From NCBI RefSeq assembly GCF_030272615.1, contig NC_081406.1, positions 186,884,270 to 186,944,269 of the forward strand: a stretch of 60,000 bases of DNA. Direction: 5' to 3'. A model generated the notes under the pieces. That model saw nothing but the letters and a program-made list of their open reading frames with translations, ran no database searches and was not told the DNA's origin. Shown here one piece after another: positions 36,481-49,690 of the stretch. Position 1 is the first letter of the stretch. Each line of letters begins with the position of its first letter. The position numbers and the translations under genes are program-made. The DNA is from Cryptomeria japonica. Taxonomy: Eukaryota > Streptophyta > Pinopsida > Cupressales > Cupressaceae.

Positions 36481-36655
36481 TAACTGAATCTACCTTCCTA
36501 GCTTTATTGTCAAAAATTCTCCTGTTTTGTTCTTTCCATACTTCCCATAAGAGAGAAGAGCAGCAAATTTCCCATTATGAACCGATAATACTATCTTTAG
36601 GTCTAATAGGTCAGCCTTGAAAAAGGGAAACAATATCATTAGGGAGAGCAGTGAT

Positions 36656-38840
36656 CTATCCCATCTTGGCATAGAGCCACCTCCAGCACTTGGCTGAAAA
36701 AGGGCAGCTAAGCCAAAGATGGTTCATTGATTCCTCATGTGCCTTGCAGAGGACACATCTTGAAGGTCCTTCAAAACCCATTTTCTTGAACCTATCTGCT
36801 GTAAGAATTTTCTTTCTTGTTGCTAACCAAGAAAAGACTCCTGCCTTTGGGATGATTCTGCTACTCCGGAAAAGTTTATGATTTATGCCAAGATCATTTT
36901 TCTCGAGCTGACTTGCTAAGAGATTATAACCTTCATTGGCAGTGTATTGGCCTGATTTAGAGGGGAACCAAAAAACATAATCACTTCCAGGTCTAAAGAA
37001 TAATTGCCTATCTGGGATGGAATGCATTAGTTGGTCTACTTCATTGGGAGGGAGAGGGAGTCCCTCGAGGCTTTTCCACTGCCACCTAAGGGGATCTTTT
37101 TCAGATAAAGCAACATAATCCTTGACATGTAAACACCCAATAGAGTATGAGCCAATCTCTATTAGCTTGGATAGAAATCAAACTATCAATACTTGGATAG
37201 CCCACCCAAGAGTCCTCCCAGAATAAACATGAAAATCCATCAAGAACATCCCACGTTATATAGTTAGCCATAAGGGATCTGCATTTAATTATGAAGCTCC
37301 ATATCCTTGATCCTTTTAGCGGATTGTTGATTCTCATAAAATTGCTAGAATTCCCATCAGCAGTATATTTTGCAAATATCAACTTTACCCATCTTGATGA
37401 TGGTTCTTTAACCATCTTCCACACAAGTTTTGCTCCTACAACTTGATTCTGAAATTGCTGATTTCGAATACCCAAACCACCCAAGGATTTTAGTTAACAG
37501 ATTTTATCCCAGACAATTAGAGAAATTCTATGCCTCTCCTCAGAGCATTGCCTGAAAAAATTTCTCATTTTTTGAATAAGAAAAGAATTCATCCCTATAG
37601 TAAGGGCAAGGTAGGATAGAAGATAAATGGGGAAAGCTGAGATTACCGCGTGAAGCATAACCAACCGACCTACCTAAGAAAGCCATTTTCCTTTCCAAGA
37701 GTTAGTGCTATGCTCCATTTTCATCTTCAACGGGTCCCAAAGTTTTGAATTCCTTAGGCCTCTGTCAATAGGGATACCAAGATAGACACAAGAGAGGCAT
37801 CCTTTCTTACAATTGAAGATCTTTAAAATTCTAATTTCTATTTTTGGAAGGGTAGAGAAAAAATAAATCTTTGACTTTTCTTTGATGATGACCTAGCCAG
37901 ATGCCTTTCCATAGGAAATAAGAATTCTCTATAGATGATCAACCTCTCTTGTATTAGCTTCACCCATCAATAGGTTATCATTCACAAATTGTTGATGTGT
38001 AGCTGAGAAGTTTCTAGCTATTTTGATGCCCTTTATCAAGCCTCTTGTGTGCATGCCTTTGATTGCTCTGCCCAAAGATTCCACCATAATGATGCAAAGA
38101 AATGGGGAGAGGGGGTTTTCTTGTCTAATGCCTTTGGACGCTGAAAAATATCCTTCTGGGGTCCCATTTATAAGGATAAAAAACCTTGGAGTCGAGATGC
38201 ATTCAAAAATCTAGTTAATCCATCTATTGTTGAAACCAAAAGCCTGCATGACTTTACCAAGAAAGCGCCAGTCAACATTGTCATAAGCCTTTGATATGTC
38301 CAACTTAATAATCATCCTTGCTTTATTAATATTTTGGAGAGTGTGGATTTCTTCTTGGGCAATAATCACTCCCTCAAGGATTGATCTACCTAGCACAAAT
38401 CCGGTCTGCTCTTCTGAGGTTAAGCTATCCATAAGAGGTTTAATCAAGCTAGTGAGCACTTTGGAAACGATTTTGTAGATCGTGTTGCAAAGGGATATAG
38501 GCCTGAAGTCTCCCAACCTAGCAACTTTCTCTTTTTTAGGAATGAGAGCAATGAGTGTATTGTTGATTTCCTTGAGAATGTGGCTTGATTTTCTTGAACA
38601 TTCAAGAGCCTCTACTAATTCCTGCCCTATGATCTGCGAGCATTTCTTGAAGAAACTAGTGAGGAAGCTATCCGACCTAGGGGCCTTGTCAGAAGGAAGT
38701 TGGTATAAGGCCAATGATACTTCCTCCAAAGTGAAACTTTCGTTAAGCTTTTGGTTTTGCTCATTAGTTATGATTTTTGCGATATATGAAAGAAATTTGT
38801 TTTGTTCCCTTAGATCGGATCCATCCCCGTTATTCAGCAA
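36656..38840 (-). pseudogene. LINE reverse transcriptase and zf-RVT
   Basis: RT motifs include LPSDKAPRSDSFLTSFFKKC, LIALIPKKE, FRPISLCNTIYKIVSK, TGFVLGRSILEG and KLDISKAYDNVDWRF. The catalytic box near 37990-38010 reads FVND where FADD or YADD is usual, so the enzyme is dead. The zf-RVT region (36656-37027) ends CVLCKAHEESMNHLWLSCPF. In one frame from 38840 to 37101 there are stops at 38211, 37929, 37893, 37674 (all TAG) and 37494 (TAA). A frameshift lies between 37101 and 37027. Confidence 0.88.
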
Positions 38841-38942
38841 ATTGAAAAATAAGCGGCTAATTTCTGATCGAATAAATTGAGGATCTTCAATTGTGTGATT
38901 TCCATGAATAATTATTTTGTTAATACTATTTTTAGACCTTCT

Positions 38943-40002
38943 TGTTAGGACCTGGAGGCAACTGAGAAGGGGGGGGTGAATCAGTTGTCTATTAATTTCA
39001 GCCCAAATATAACTTAATCAAACTTGATGCATAATACCAATAAACCAAACTTAATGCCGGTTGATAGTTTAACAGTTAATAACAATACCAGTAAAGTTTA
39101 ATGCATGAAACAGAAAGACAAATAGCATCCACAACACATAACACAAATATTTGTACGTGGAAACCCTGTAAGGGGAAAAACCACGGTGGGAAACCTTACC
39201 CACAATCAGATGATACTACTACAGATAGTATGTGTGTACAAATGGGTTCTGCACATCCAGAAAGGCTAACTGCCTAGAGCTCACTACTCAATCACAAGAT
39301 GGGAGTCACACTGACTACAATTGGATGGTTAAATCCAATGATAATGTAATACTCAAAATAGCATCTTCATATGCTAGATTCAGTACCGGTTAAGCTCTGA
39401 TTATCTTCTAAATACCTTCCTTTAATCTTCAAATGATGTATGCATGTATAGCTCTTCTTATATTCGCATATACCTTGTTACAATCCTTTTTCACACCTTC
39501 TACATAATCTCATAAATGAGATCTTACATATATACCAAAACCTAAGACCAAATGTGTAGGTCGGCTCACTAAGAATATTACAATTAAATCAATTAAAAAT
39601 GAATCAATATGCGATGCATTATGTCGGCTCAATGCATTTGTAATAATGACCAATCAATAAACCATCTCCATAACGTGTCGTGCTGATCTGGAATAGATAA
39701 CGCTTGTCGGTCCATAACTTAGACCAATTTGCTGGTAACAACAAATATGCAAACTCGATTAGACCAATAACCAAATCACCAAAACCAAGTGTGCAAACCA
39801 GTTCTTCGACATAACCAAGTGATCTCCAGATGATAACAGATCATCCTAAGTGTCGGTGAACAATATAACCTGCTGGTGAACCAAATATCGGTGATTGTGC
39901 ATAAGTCACTGAACATGCTGGTGAGCATAACCAAAGATCTCCAGTGCTGATAAGTGTTGACATCAATGATAAAACCAATGCAACACATCCATAATACCAA
40001 CA
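38943..40002 (-). repeat. solo LTR, copia-like, with CTTCT target duplication
   Basis: Starts TGTTAGGACC and ends ATACCAACA on the plus strand; 1060 bp. CTTCT is present at 38938-38942 and 40003-40007. The LINE coding sequence resumes on both sides (TKFFRNFTKQR at right). No internal sequence remains, so it is a solo LTR left by recombination. It carries both LTR hairpins (38959-38987 and 39186-39203). Confidence 0.93.
38959..38987 (-). other. LTR hairpin 1, solo LTR
   Basis: CAACTGA (38959-38965) pairs with TCAGTTG (38981-38987) around GAAGGGGGGGGTGAA. A G-U pair and a G-C pair can extend the stem. Confidence 0.78.
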
Positions 40003-40007
40003 CTTCT

Positions 40008-40193
40008 TTGCTTTGTGAAATTACGGAAGAACTTTGTATTCTTATCCCTAGCTTGTAGCCAACTTTCCCTCGACTTTTGCCTCCAAAATAGCTCTTCTTT
40101 AGATAGGATGCCTTCATATTCTACTAGGAGTTCTTTCTCTCTTAAAAACTCAAATTGAGACATACCATCTTTAATTTTAAAAATATTATTCAT
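40008..40193 (-). pseudogene. LINE ORF2 linker between endonuclease and RT
   Basis: Encodes MSQFEFLREKELLVEYEGIL and KEELFWRQKSRESWLQARDK, matching the same linker in the second LINE near 58300-58150. It is continuous with 38840 once the solo LTR is removed. Confidence 0.8.
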
Positions 40194-40436
40194 ATTATAA
40201 CACTATATATTTATATTTACTATTATATTATATTTTTAATGTTTGTGGGGTAATATTGACTATAAGTGCTCCAAACTTAGTTGCCACTCATCATATCTAA
40301 CCACTTTAGATATACTTAATATAAAATATAAATTGTACTTATTAAAAAACTGTAGTTACAATAAAAATGTGTTTAAATGGTCTTCCTCCACACACTATTG
40401 TTAAAATACAAGCAAACAACATATATACTTATCTCC

Positions 40437-40584
40437 ATCTCTCTGTCATAGTGTCATCTCTCTCTCTCTCTCTCTCTCTCCCCATATATACTTATCTATC
40501 TCTTTATCTCTTTCACTCTATCTCTCTCTACCTTTATCTCTGCTTCCACCTCTTCCTCTCTATCAGTCAATCTCCTTATTTCGA

Positions 40585-40616
<32 letters not shown>

Positions 40617-40720
40617 CTCTTTCTCTACTTCTCTCTATCTCTCTATCTATTTATCTTCCTCTTCCTCCCCCCCTCTATCTTCATCTCTATATTTATCTAC
40701 TCTAAACTAATCATAGTAAT
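40437..40720. repeat. CT-rich microsatellite region
   Basis: (CT)n runs mixed with TATCTC and TTTATC units. Translated frames are low complexity. Confidence 0.9.
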
Positions 40721-41740
40721 CAATTTAAAAAACCCAATCTTTAACTTAAATCTATCTTTAACTTAAATATATCTTTAACTTAAATCTAACCTCTCTTAAA
40801 AGAAAAAATACTGACATTTTGAAAAGCCCACAAATCATAAAGCTCATGAAAAAGCTAAATCTTTCATCAGCTCATTTAGAAAGTTATAATACACTTTATT
40901 ATAAAGAGAAATAATTTAATAGATAATCTGAAATACTTTAATAGATAATCTGAAATAATTTAATAGATAATATGTTTCATCACTGTGTCATCTTTATCCT
41001 TTGAAAGCACAAATGGCATTTCACTTGTCTGTATGAGCTATAATATTTTTCTTTGCAATGACCACACATCTAAGCATAACCTTCACCACTTGGAAGTGGT
41101 TGTACCATTTAAACATATTTCCAAATTGGAAAGTATGGGCCTGTTTTGAAGCGAAGTTGACTCCTATAACTAGAAGCAATTTCCATCTTAATATCTAATA
41201 AAACAAGTTCTATAAACAACACATTCAAAACAAACCAAAAAGAAAAAACTTAAAAAACAAAATAAGAGAGTTCATTTGTAAAAAAAATATAAGGAAAAAA
41301 AAACCAAAAACTTAAAAAAACCTACCTTCTTTTGAGGAAATATTCCTCTACGATCTCTTTGAGAACAAACCAATAGTTGCAAATATATAGGAATAGCACA
41401 ACAAACAACTTGGATCTTTCAACAATCAATATTCAACTTTGCCTGCAATGGCAAGCAAAAATAATAAATTTAGGAATGGAGCAAGATTTTTTTGTTTTTT
41501 AGATGGTAAGGAAGGGAAGGACTATGATCTCTGTGAGCTCTTGTAGCACTAGTTGATGGAGAATTCAGAGAGAATCAAGGAGACATACTACAACTTCTAG
41601 TATGACACTTTAATAATTTGTCTTACATTTTATTTCTTAAAAAAATAACCCGATTCAAGGTCGTGGTCTGGCAAAAAATAATTCCAATTGCCACTTAGAT
41701 TAGAGACCACATGCAGAGGTTTCCAAATAGTAAGTAATGT
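40721..41740. other. intergenic sequence with short tandem repeats
   Basis: Three copies of TCTTTAACTTAAATC lie at about 40738-40790 and three of TTTAATAGATAATCTGAAAT at about 40914-40975. No gene is seen. Confidence 0.5.
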
Positions 41741-42367
41741 GACACGATGTACTACCAGGGCTTCTTTAAGACTTTTAAAAAGGACATGCAAGAAAGATAT
41801 ACAACATTTATCAAAGTGGTGGAGAGTTCTAAGAATGTCATTACTTTCATGGTTGACAAGGTTAAGTGTTATATGAAGGTAGTTGAACCCAAGATAGCTT
41901 AGATTTTGAAATTACCCTACGAGGCCTTTGGACTAGAGTGGATTGCATATGCTAACATCTTGTTTAGAAAGCCTAGGGATCCTACTATAGACTGATTTGG
42001 GACCTATGATGAGATAATTTAGAAGAAGAACTAGAAGAGTGTATAGGAGAGCCTAGAAATGAACAAGGCAAAGCTACAAAAGGAATTGGAAATCCAACCA
42101 AAATTCACATTTGAGGGCCCTGTAGCAGTTGCTTCTACTTCTCCACAAACACCACAATGACCTAGAAGGACAAGTAGGCCCACTTATGCCACTAATACTA
42201 CTCCTCAATCTATCAGATCTTCACAAACACCTCCTAGCAGAAGAAGTACAACTTCTGAAGAGCTGGTGTAGATACAAACTACAAAAAGGTAGAAGCAAAG
42301 GCCTAAGCAGTAGGCCAAAATGGAGAAAATTAAATTAGTGGTTGCAAAAGATGATGAGGAAGAATGA
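41741..42367 (+). pseudogene. stop-riddled unknown ORF of 209 codons
   Basis: One frame has coherent protein composition (FFKTFKKDMQERYTTFIKVV, then KLPYEAFGLEWIAYANILF, then a Ser/Thr/Pro-rich segment with STSPQTPQ and TPPSRRSTTSEE, then a Lys-rich end) but nine internal stops, seven TAG and two TGA. It ends TGA TAA. No family is recognised. It may come from a non-autonomous retroelement like the one at 19708-27421, which has similar acidic and basic linkers. Confidence 0.45.
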
Positions 42368-44481
42368 TAATAAGAAAAATCTTCTAAACTAAAAATATGA
42401 GAGAAGAGACCAAGATAATCACAAGGAGAAGAGGAAGGGACCTCAAAAGGAAAGGAAAAAGAAAAGAAAACTAATAAAGACATCTAGAAGCACCTCCACA
42501 TGAGCCTCTATAGCTTGAGATAACCTTTAATACCATTACATGGTTTGGGGCCCTAAATTAGACAATAGAATTTCATACTAAGGTTCCAAATTCGTACAAG
42601 GTTTGTTTGGGTTTGGCAAGGCCAAACCCATAGCAGACTAGCTTGGAAACCCAAACTAGGTTCAAACAAAATCGAGACCTAGGTCCTTTAGTAGGTGAAC
42701 CAATATCATAGTTGTTGAGATTTGTTAAGATAAATATGTTAGGTGCCAAGTATTAGTGTTGGGACATTTTGATAATTATACATAGTACTTTAACTTCCAA
42801 AATAAATCCAAGATATAGATGAGCTTGGAAGTTGAATTTTGTAGCTTTGAATCAAGATTGAGATTTCAATGTGTGACCAGATTCTTTATACTACAAACTA
42901 CATGACATTTACCTTGAAATTTGCATTTGGGAGGTTACAACCAAGGAAATGATCATTATGGAAATCCACTTTCTCAAGTACACAATTATGTTTGATGAGT
43001 TGCTCAAGGGAGAAGAAAGATAGTAATCACATTGGCCCTATAGAAATTGTAGAGGAATGGTTGTCATGTATGATTTAGTGCAATTACAACATCAAATTTT
43101 AATAAAAAATAATAAGAACTATTCTCTCATATATTATTATCTTTAGATTCTTGTTTAAATTTTAGAATGCAATGTAGAATAGAGAGTTTTGTGATATACA
43201 ACCATAATTTTTGAAATTGTTCAAAACTTATTATCTTCAAACTATTACATATCAAGATGCCTAGAATTTAGTTAGGTATATGTATGTAATTACCTTGCAA
43301 TATATTAGAATGGGAAGGTAGAGAAAATGTGTGTGACTTGAACTAGATATGCGTACATACATGACAAGTGGTCTAGTGGGAATAATTAATCAATTGAGAA
43401 GTAATTGTAAATAAAATACATGTAAATAATTAACTTGGTGTTCAAGTTTGTTTAGTTTTTATGTTCTTACATATATAACTGAATGAATAATTCTTAAGTC
43501 AATTTTTAACATCATGAGTTATATGTTGTCAATATGGGAGAGTCTCGCATGTAATTTCTTTGATAATTTAAATCATATGGTCAAGGCAACCTTTTCTACC
43601 ACTTAAAATGGATTGTAAAACCACTTTAGAAGGCACTTGAATGGTCTACTAATACTATACTCTTGCTCTAAGTTATATATGTCTAGTCATTAATAAATAT
43701 TTTTTGAGATTTATGAAGGAATTCAAATCATACAGTGCCAATCGAACCCTATCATTAATTGGGATTATAAATATTAGTTTTTCCACCACACTCTTCACAT
43801 ATACATGTCTTAAAGGTATAATTATAAAAAAATTATAGATAAATGGCCCAATAAAGTCGTAGGTGTTATAATGACATATACACCTTTTAAAAGCATGGAC
43901 CTATGTTTAATTTTTTGAAAACCCTTAAAATATTTGAAAGTACTACCTATACTCTTTTTGTTTACTTTTTGCAACTTAATTTTATAACAAATTCTTTTCA
44001 TGATTTGTTTGTATTAAAATCACTTGCATTTAATAATACTAAAAGGTTTTATTTGATGCTAGGATAGAAGTTAAATAATATCCAACTCTCTAATCTAGAT
44101 AATGTACTTATAAGAGAAATAATGTTTTATGTGCATGTTATAACTAGGTGATTCTCCTATTTGTATGTATGCCAATCCTACGTGTAAGAAAGAGCTATGT
44201 ACATTTATAGAAACAAAATATGAATTATAGTGTTTTTATTTTGTATATGGTATCATCTTGTGTATTTAGGATGAATTTGCATGTAGGTGAATGGAAACTT
44301 CTTAGTTACATTTCTATTTCTCTCTTGGATATGTTTGAAAAGTGAACCATGTTTAAGGCATAGTAATAATTTATTCTTTAACTCTTTGCTACCTAAAGTT
44401 TCATATTGAAAGGGAAGAAATAATATGGATTTAATAGTAATTGTTATCATTTAAGTGCTTTAAAAGGTAATATACAATAGA
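42368..44481. other. AT-rich intergenic sequence
   Basis: No gene or repeat structure was found. The minus-strand Ser/Phe-rich frame at 42205-42483 lies across the pseudogene end and is a shadow. Confidence 0.45.
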
Positions 44482-46233
44482 ATTTTGATACTAGTGTTGT
44501 AAGTAAGAAAGACATGCAAAACAAATTATTACACTAGGGAAGGGTGTATAAAAAATAAAGAAACACATTTATAAATCTAGCCAAATAATATACTATAACA
44601 TAATGATTTGTGTGGGGAAAGCCACTGCAAGAAAAAAACCTCATAATAAAAAATAAACACAATTTACTATCAAATTTGAAATAATATTGCAAAACACACA
44701 TTCTTCAAGTCTTTACAAGAGTATTTCATTAGCAATTAAACTTGGAAGAATTTTTGAAAGGTAAAAGAAAAAGATCACCCAAGACCACTATATGCAACTT
44801 TTGACAGTATTCCACGTTTCTTTGTAATAAAATATACAACAACTTGATACAAGCACATACTATTATGCCTTTACAGAAAAAAAATGACAAAGTTGACTTC
44901 TCATCATATTAACCCTTAGATGAACGATAATGTAGCTTACAAATAAAAGTAAATTTTAGTAAATATACATGGGAAAAACCCTTTCAAGAAAAAAATCTAA
45001 CACTTCAAAGAATTGAACAAATGTATTAATTTGCAACTTGACAAATATATTGCAATACAATTGTACACTCAAATCCTTTAACATGGAGATTTACATCTTG
45101 CTTCTTTGGAGGAAAACTAATAGCCTAATTTGATACAATGAAGAATTCTCGTCAAATCCTCAACATCAAACATCCTTATTTATTGAGCGCCAAGTGAATG
45201 CTTATGTAAAATATAACTCTTAGCATGCATTTTACCACCACCCATGCAAAGGTCCCACTTGACATTCAACATATTTACTTCCATGCAAATAGTCCCACTT
45301 GACATGCAACACACTTCCTTCATGCAAAGTGTTCCACCTATCATAGCAACTTCAATTTTTAACTCTTATATTATCATAATTTTTCATGTGACATGATCTA
45401 TCATAATCAGTCATAAACTCCTAGGCCATGAAATATGCCATATAATTAGCTTCATAGTGGGGTTCACAAATTGGGATGTCTATTTCCTCCAATTTAGGAT
45501 GCATGCCATCCTAGTCACTTGCCATGTAAAATGACACATCATCACATTGGGTCCCAAAAAGTGGCATCATAAGTTAAACATAAAATAATTACACATGCAT
45601 ACAATAATTAAATAATCAAGTAATTTAATGCTAGGACTTGCAAAGGTCAAGATACTCTAATCCCATCAACTTTCGTAGTATTCCAACATCACCTTCATAC
45701 TTAAAATCCTCATACTAAAACTAATTCTTCAACTACCAATTTATAGATAAATCAACAAGATAGAAGCCACAGAGGAATTTACAAACCATGAGCTAAAACT
45801 CCCAAAAGGACGGTTCCCAACTTGGACACAATTCCAATGCCATACTTGAAAATTTCTTACATCTCGTTAAAAATAGTAAATCATAATATAATAATCTCCA
45901 CTTTGACGTACTCAACAAGGGTGCCTAACTTACCATTATTTCCTATTCAAAATATGAACTCTATGCAAAATTATATAATCTATCATAAGCTACTTAAAAA
46001 TAACTCTTATTTCTAGCTCTTAATGTCACAAGAATTTGTCATTACAATTGTGATTAACTGACATATCTTGTATTCTTTACTTCCACATCTCAAAGTTTTT
46101 ATCTATTTTTTTTTTATCTTAATCCTCCTTGATGTCTTTGCAATATTTATTTCCTATAATAAAGACTACAAAACTCCTTTTGCACAAGCTACCACTATAA
46201 TCCTCTATCCAACAACTATAACCAAAGCTGTGT
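44482..46233 (-). repeat. LTR-like unit, copy 1
   Basis: Starts with a decayed primer-site-like TAGTATCAAAA (minus strand) and runs through blocks shared with copy 2: TGATTTGTGTGGGGAAAGCC, CAAGAAAAAAATC, GTACACTCAAA, GGTCCCACTTGACATTCAAC, AATAACTCTTATTTCTAGCT. It includes about 200 bases after the shared part. No coding domains. Confidence 0.55.
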
Positions 46234-47850
46234 AGTCTTTGATACCACTTTTAAGGAAGAAAGATGTGCACAGACAATTTATTACACTAATCTTGAAGCG
46301 AGGGGTGTATATAAAAGAGAGAAACACATTTAGAAATTTAGATAAAAAATGATATCATAACACAATGATTTGTGTGGAGAAAAGCATTTCAAGAAAAAAA
46401 TCCCACACTAAAAAACCTACAAAATTTAATATAAGATTTGAAGAATTTTACACAACACTTTTTGTTTAAGTATTTATGCGTGCATTTTATTAGCAATTAA
46501 GCTTGGATGAATTTTTAAAAAGGACCACCAAGGACCATCATATGCACCTTTCAATATGCCAAGTTTCTTTCTAATCAAATATTCAACTTGAAACAAGCAC
46601 ATACTACTCTGTCTTTAAAGAAGAAAATAACATAGTTGACCTCTCATCACATGAGTGCTTAGAGGAAAAATAATGTAGCTTACAAATCGCAATAAATTCT
46701 AGTAGCATAGCGACATGTAATCAACACTTTAAGGACATGAAAAAAGAATTAAAAAAAGATAGACAAAAGAGGAGAAACACCAATATATGTTGGGAAAAAC
46801 CTTTCAAGTAAGAACCCCACACTCTGAAGAATCAAACCAATGTATTAATTTGCAACAATAAACATGTTACAATACAATTGTACACTCAAAGCCTTTAACA
46901 TTGAGATTTTAAATCTTGCTTCTCTGGAGGAAAACTGATAGCATAATTTGACAAAAATGAAGAATTATCCTCAAATTATCAACATAAAAAATTCTTATTT
47001 ATATAGCCATAAGTGGATGCCTAAGATTTCCAGATGACATCGTCACATAGTTTGCATGCATGCAAAACAAAACTCTTGACATGCATGTTTCCACCATCCA
47101 TGCAAAGGGCCCACTTGACATTTAAGGGATTTACATGCATGGCACACATGGTCCTACTTGACATGCACCACACCTTCTTCATGCAAAAGTGTACTTCCTA
47201 TCATAGATACTTCTTTTATAACTCTTGCACTATCATTATTTGTTACATGCCATGGTATGACACAATCAACCGTAGACTCTTACACCATGACACATGCCAT
47301 ATAATTAGCTTTCACAATGTAAATTCACAAAGTGGGACACATATTTCCCCTAATTTAGGATGAATGTCATCGTAGTCACCCACCATGTGAGATGACACAT
47401 CATCATGTCAAGTCTCACAAAGTGACATCATTATATATATATATATATATATATATGGCATAGGCATGCAATAATTAAATAATCAAGTAATTTAATGCTA
47501 GGAATTGCAAAGTTTGAGACACCCTAATACCAACAATTTTGGTAGAATTCCAACATCACCTTCATATATAGAAATTCCCATACTAAAACTATTCTCTCAA
47601 GAACTAATTTATAGATAAATCAACAAGCTAGAAACAACAAAGGAGTTTCTAAACCATTAGCTAAAACTCCCAAATGGGTGATCCCAACTTATACACAATT
47701 TACAATTCCATCCTTGAGAATTTGTTATATCTTGTTAAACATAGTAAACCATAATTACATCAGTAATCTACCATAAAATCTGTCATCAGTTAGTTAAAAA
47801 TAACTCTTATTTCTAGCTCTTACATGTCATAAGAATTTATCACAAGTTGT
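46234..47850 (-). repeat. LTR-like unit, copy 2, with primer site
   Basis: The minus strand reads TGGTATCAAAGAC at 46235-46247, a good initiator-Met primer site, followed by the repeat seen in copy 1 (offset about 1.76-1.85 kb). An (AT)n run lies at about 47434-47456. The pair looks like LTRs of an element with almost no interior, or a tandem array. Confidence 0.55.
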
Positions 47851-48959
47851 CAAAAGATCCCTAATGGTAGAAGACTCCAATAGACAAAAAAAATCCTCTC
47901 ACAACACCTTACATAACAATGACACAAAAAATACTCCCACAACAAAATCCCATGCCCCATTTTCAATGGAGGTTAAACTATAATATAAACTAATTTATAA
48001 AAAAATTCTATTAATTTGTAGGAAATGTGAATTAATAAATAAATAAAATTAAAAACTTGCAAAAGTTGAGACACCTTAATTTTTAACAATAGCTAGGAAA
48101 TCCATATCATTTCAAATACTAAAACACGAACACATGTTAGTGTCACTAAGTGAAAAAACATTACCACTTTAAGTTCAAATTTTTTGACTCGCACACATTT
48201 AGCCAAATAGTTTCTGTAGATAAATGAATAAACATGAATCAAAGATAATAATAATCAAAACTTTCCTTTGTAAACATCTACCAACCTTCAAAATTTAGAC
48301 TAAATGATCTAAATAAATTAAAAAAATATATATTTTAAATAATTTTTAATTTCACCCTAAGAGGAAGGGGGACTATATAGAATAGGAATGGGTCCTCACT
48401 AATACCACCATTGACTAGATAATCTATTGCTAAGTTAGAAAATATCCAACAATGTAATAAGATAATAATCTTGATTTAAGTACTTAAATGCCAAGCTTTC
48501 TCTAAGCATCTCCCTACATTTGAATTGGGGCATGGCCTATTATTTAGCATTGATCATTATTAACATATTTTCTTCTACCAAGATTCTACACTCCATTAAA
48601 AGAGGCTAACACCATTCCTACAACTAATCCTTACCATTCTACTCTTGCACCCTATGTAAAAAGAGATACAATGAAGAAAACTACTATCATCCTTTTGAAG
48701 AGCCACTCTAACCCTTTTGACCCATTATTTTCACATAAGAAACCGTTAAAATATAATTTTATGAAACTTGAGGGAGGGGCTTCCAAACTAATCTTTGATT
48801 TTGAAATAGTCAAATTTTCCTTTTAAAATCAATCAATAGGTAAACCTTAGTGATTATATTTTTATTTATATTAATTATTTTTGATTAATAAAGCAACGTT
48901 AACTAGGGTGCTGACTCGTAACATAGTAAAAAACTATCAACTAAAAACAACAACACCAA
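47851..48959. other. AT-rich intergenic sequence
   Basis: No gene or repeat structure was identified. Confidence 0.45.
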
Positions 48960-48989
48960 GAAATGATGTTGGCAACAAAACAACAACCT

Positions 48990-49690
48990 AGAGGCAACAA
49001 GAACCAAACCTAGTTAGATAGGCAAAGGAAAAGCTATCCAATCGGAAAATAACTAACCCCCAATTAAGGGGGGGGTTGGGGTAGGGGAGAAGACTTCTCC
49101 TTCCGCCTGCGAGCAACCACAATCTAGACGATGTTGCCATTGTGACCATTAAAGGAGAGATCAATCGGAAGGAACCCCGTAGGGTTACAATCAGAAGAGT
49201 CAACAAGGTGCTGCAATAGAACAACAAGAGGCTGCTGATGAGCAAAAATAGGCTATGATGAAACAACACCAGAAGAAGGTTCAACAACATAAGATGGCTA
49301 CAGAACAAGAGAAGTTGTAGTGGGGACCTTAGGAAATGAGGCCACAAAAGGAGCCACAGGGGCAACAGTAGCCATGTGGGGCACGACCTCATCCTGAGAG
49401 GGGATATCATCCTCATGGGAGGAGTTAGTAGGAGCAAAGTTCGGAGCATTGAATGTTAAGTGATCAATAATAGCATTCTTCTACCAAGTAGAAACATCTT
49501 TGTGGTGCGAAATGGAGCAGTCCGAAGCAAGATGACCTGTAGAGAAGCATCTCCTGCAATGAAAGGGGAGGCCTTCAAAATCCAGCAGTTGTGTCCAAGG
49601 TCTATCTCCCACCATAAGAACTACATTTCTAGGGAGAGGCGACGAGATGTTAATTGTTGTAATTATCATTCTATTTACTTTTCAATTAAA
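48990..49690 (-). pseudogene. LINE ORF1 fragment with CCHC knuckle
   Basis: Encodes RPWTQLLDFEGLPFHCRRCF then STGHLASDC, the zf-CCHC_4 knuckle found after DUF4283 in plant LINE ORF1 proteins. The same frame continues to a TAA at 49064 through a Ser/Pro/Val-rich region and ends with VVARRRKEKSS. Four stops interrupt it, at 49481, 49298, 49253 and 49124, all TAG. The N-terminal DUF4283 part and ORF2 are absent. Confidence 0.75.

Larger units (their letters stand above)
34286..40200 (-). mobile_element. 5'-truncated L1-type LINE
   Basis: The element begins (minus sense) inside ORF2, between the endonuclease and RT, at about 40200, and runs through RT, zf-RVT and RNase H to about 35870. A 3' end with ATTAATATAAAATTTTG and an A-rich stretch is near 34250-34310. 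Truncation at the 5' side is usual for LINEs. A solo LTR interrupts it at 38943-40002. Whether 34430-35800 is the LINE's own 3' part is uncertain. Confidence 0.75.
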
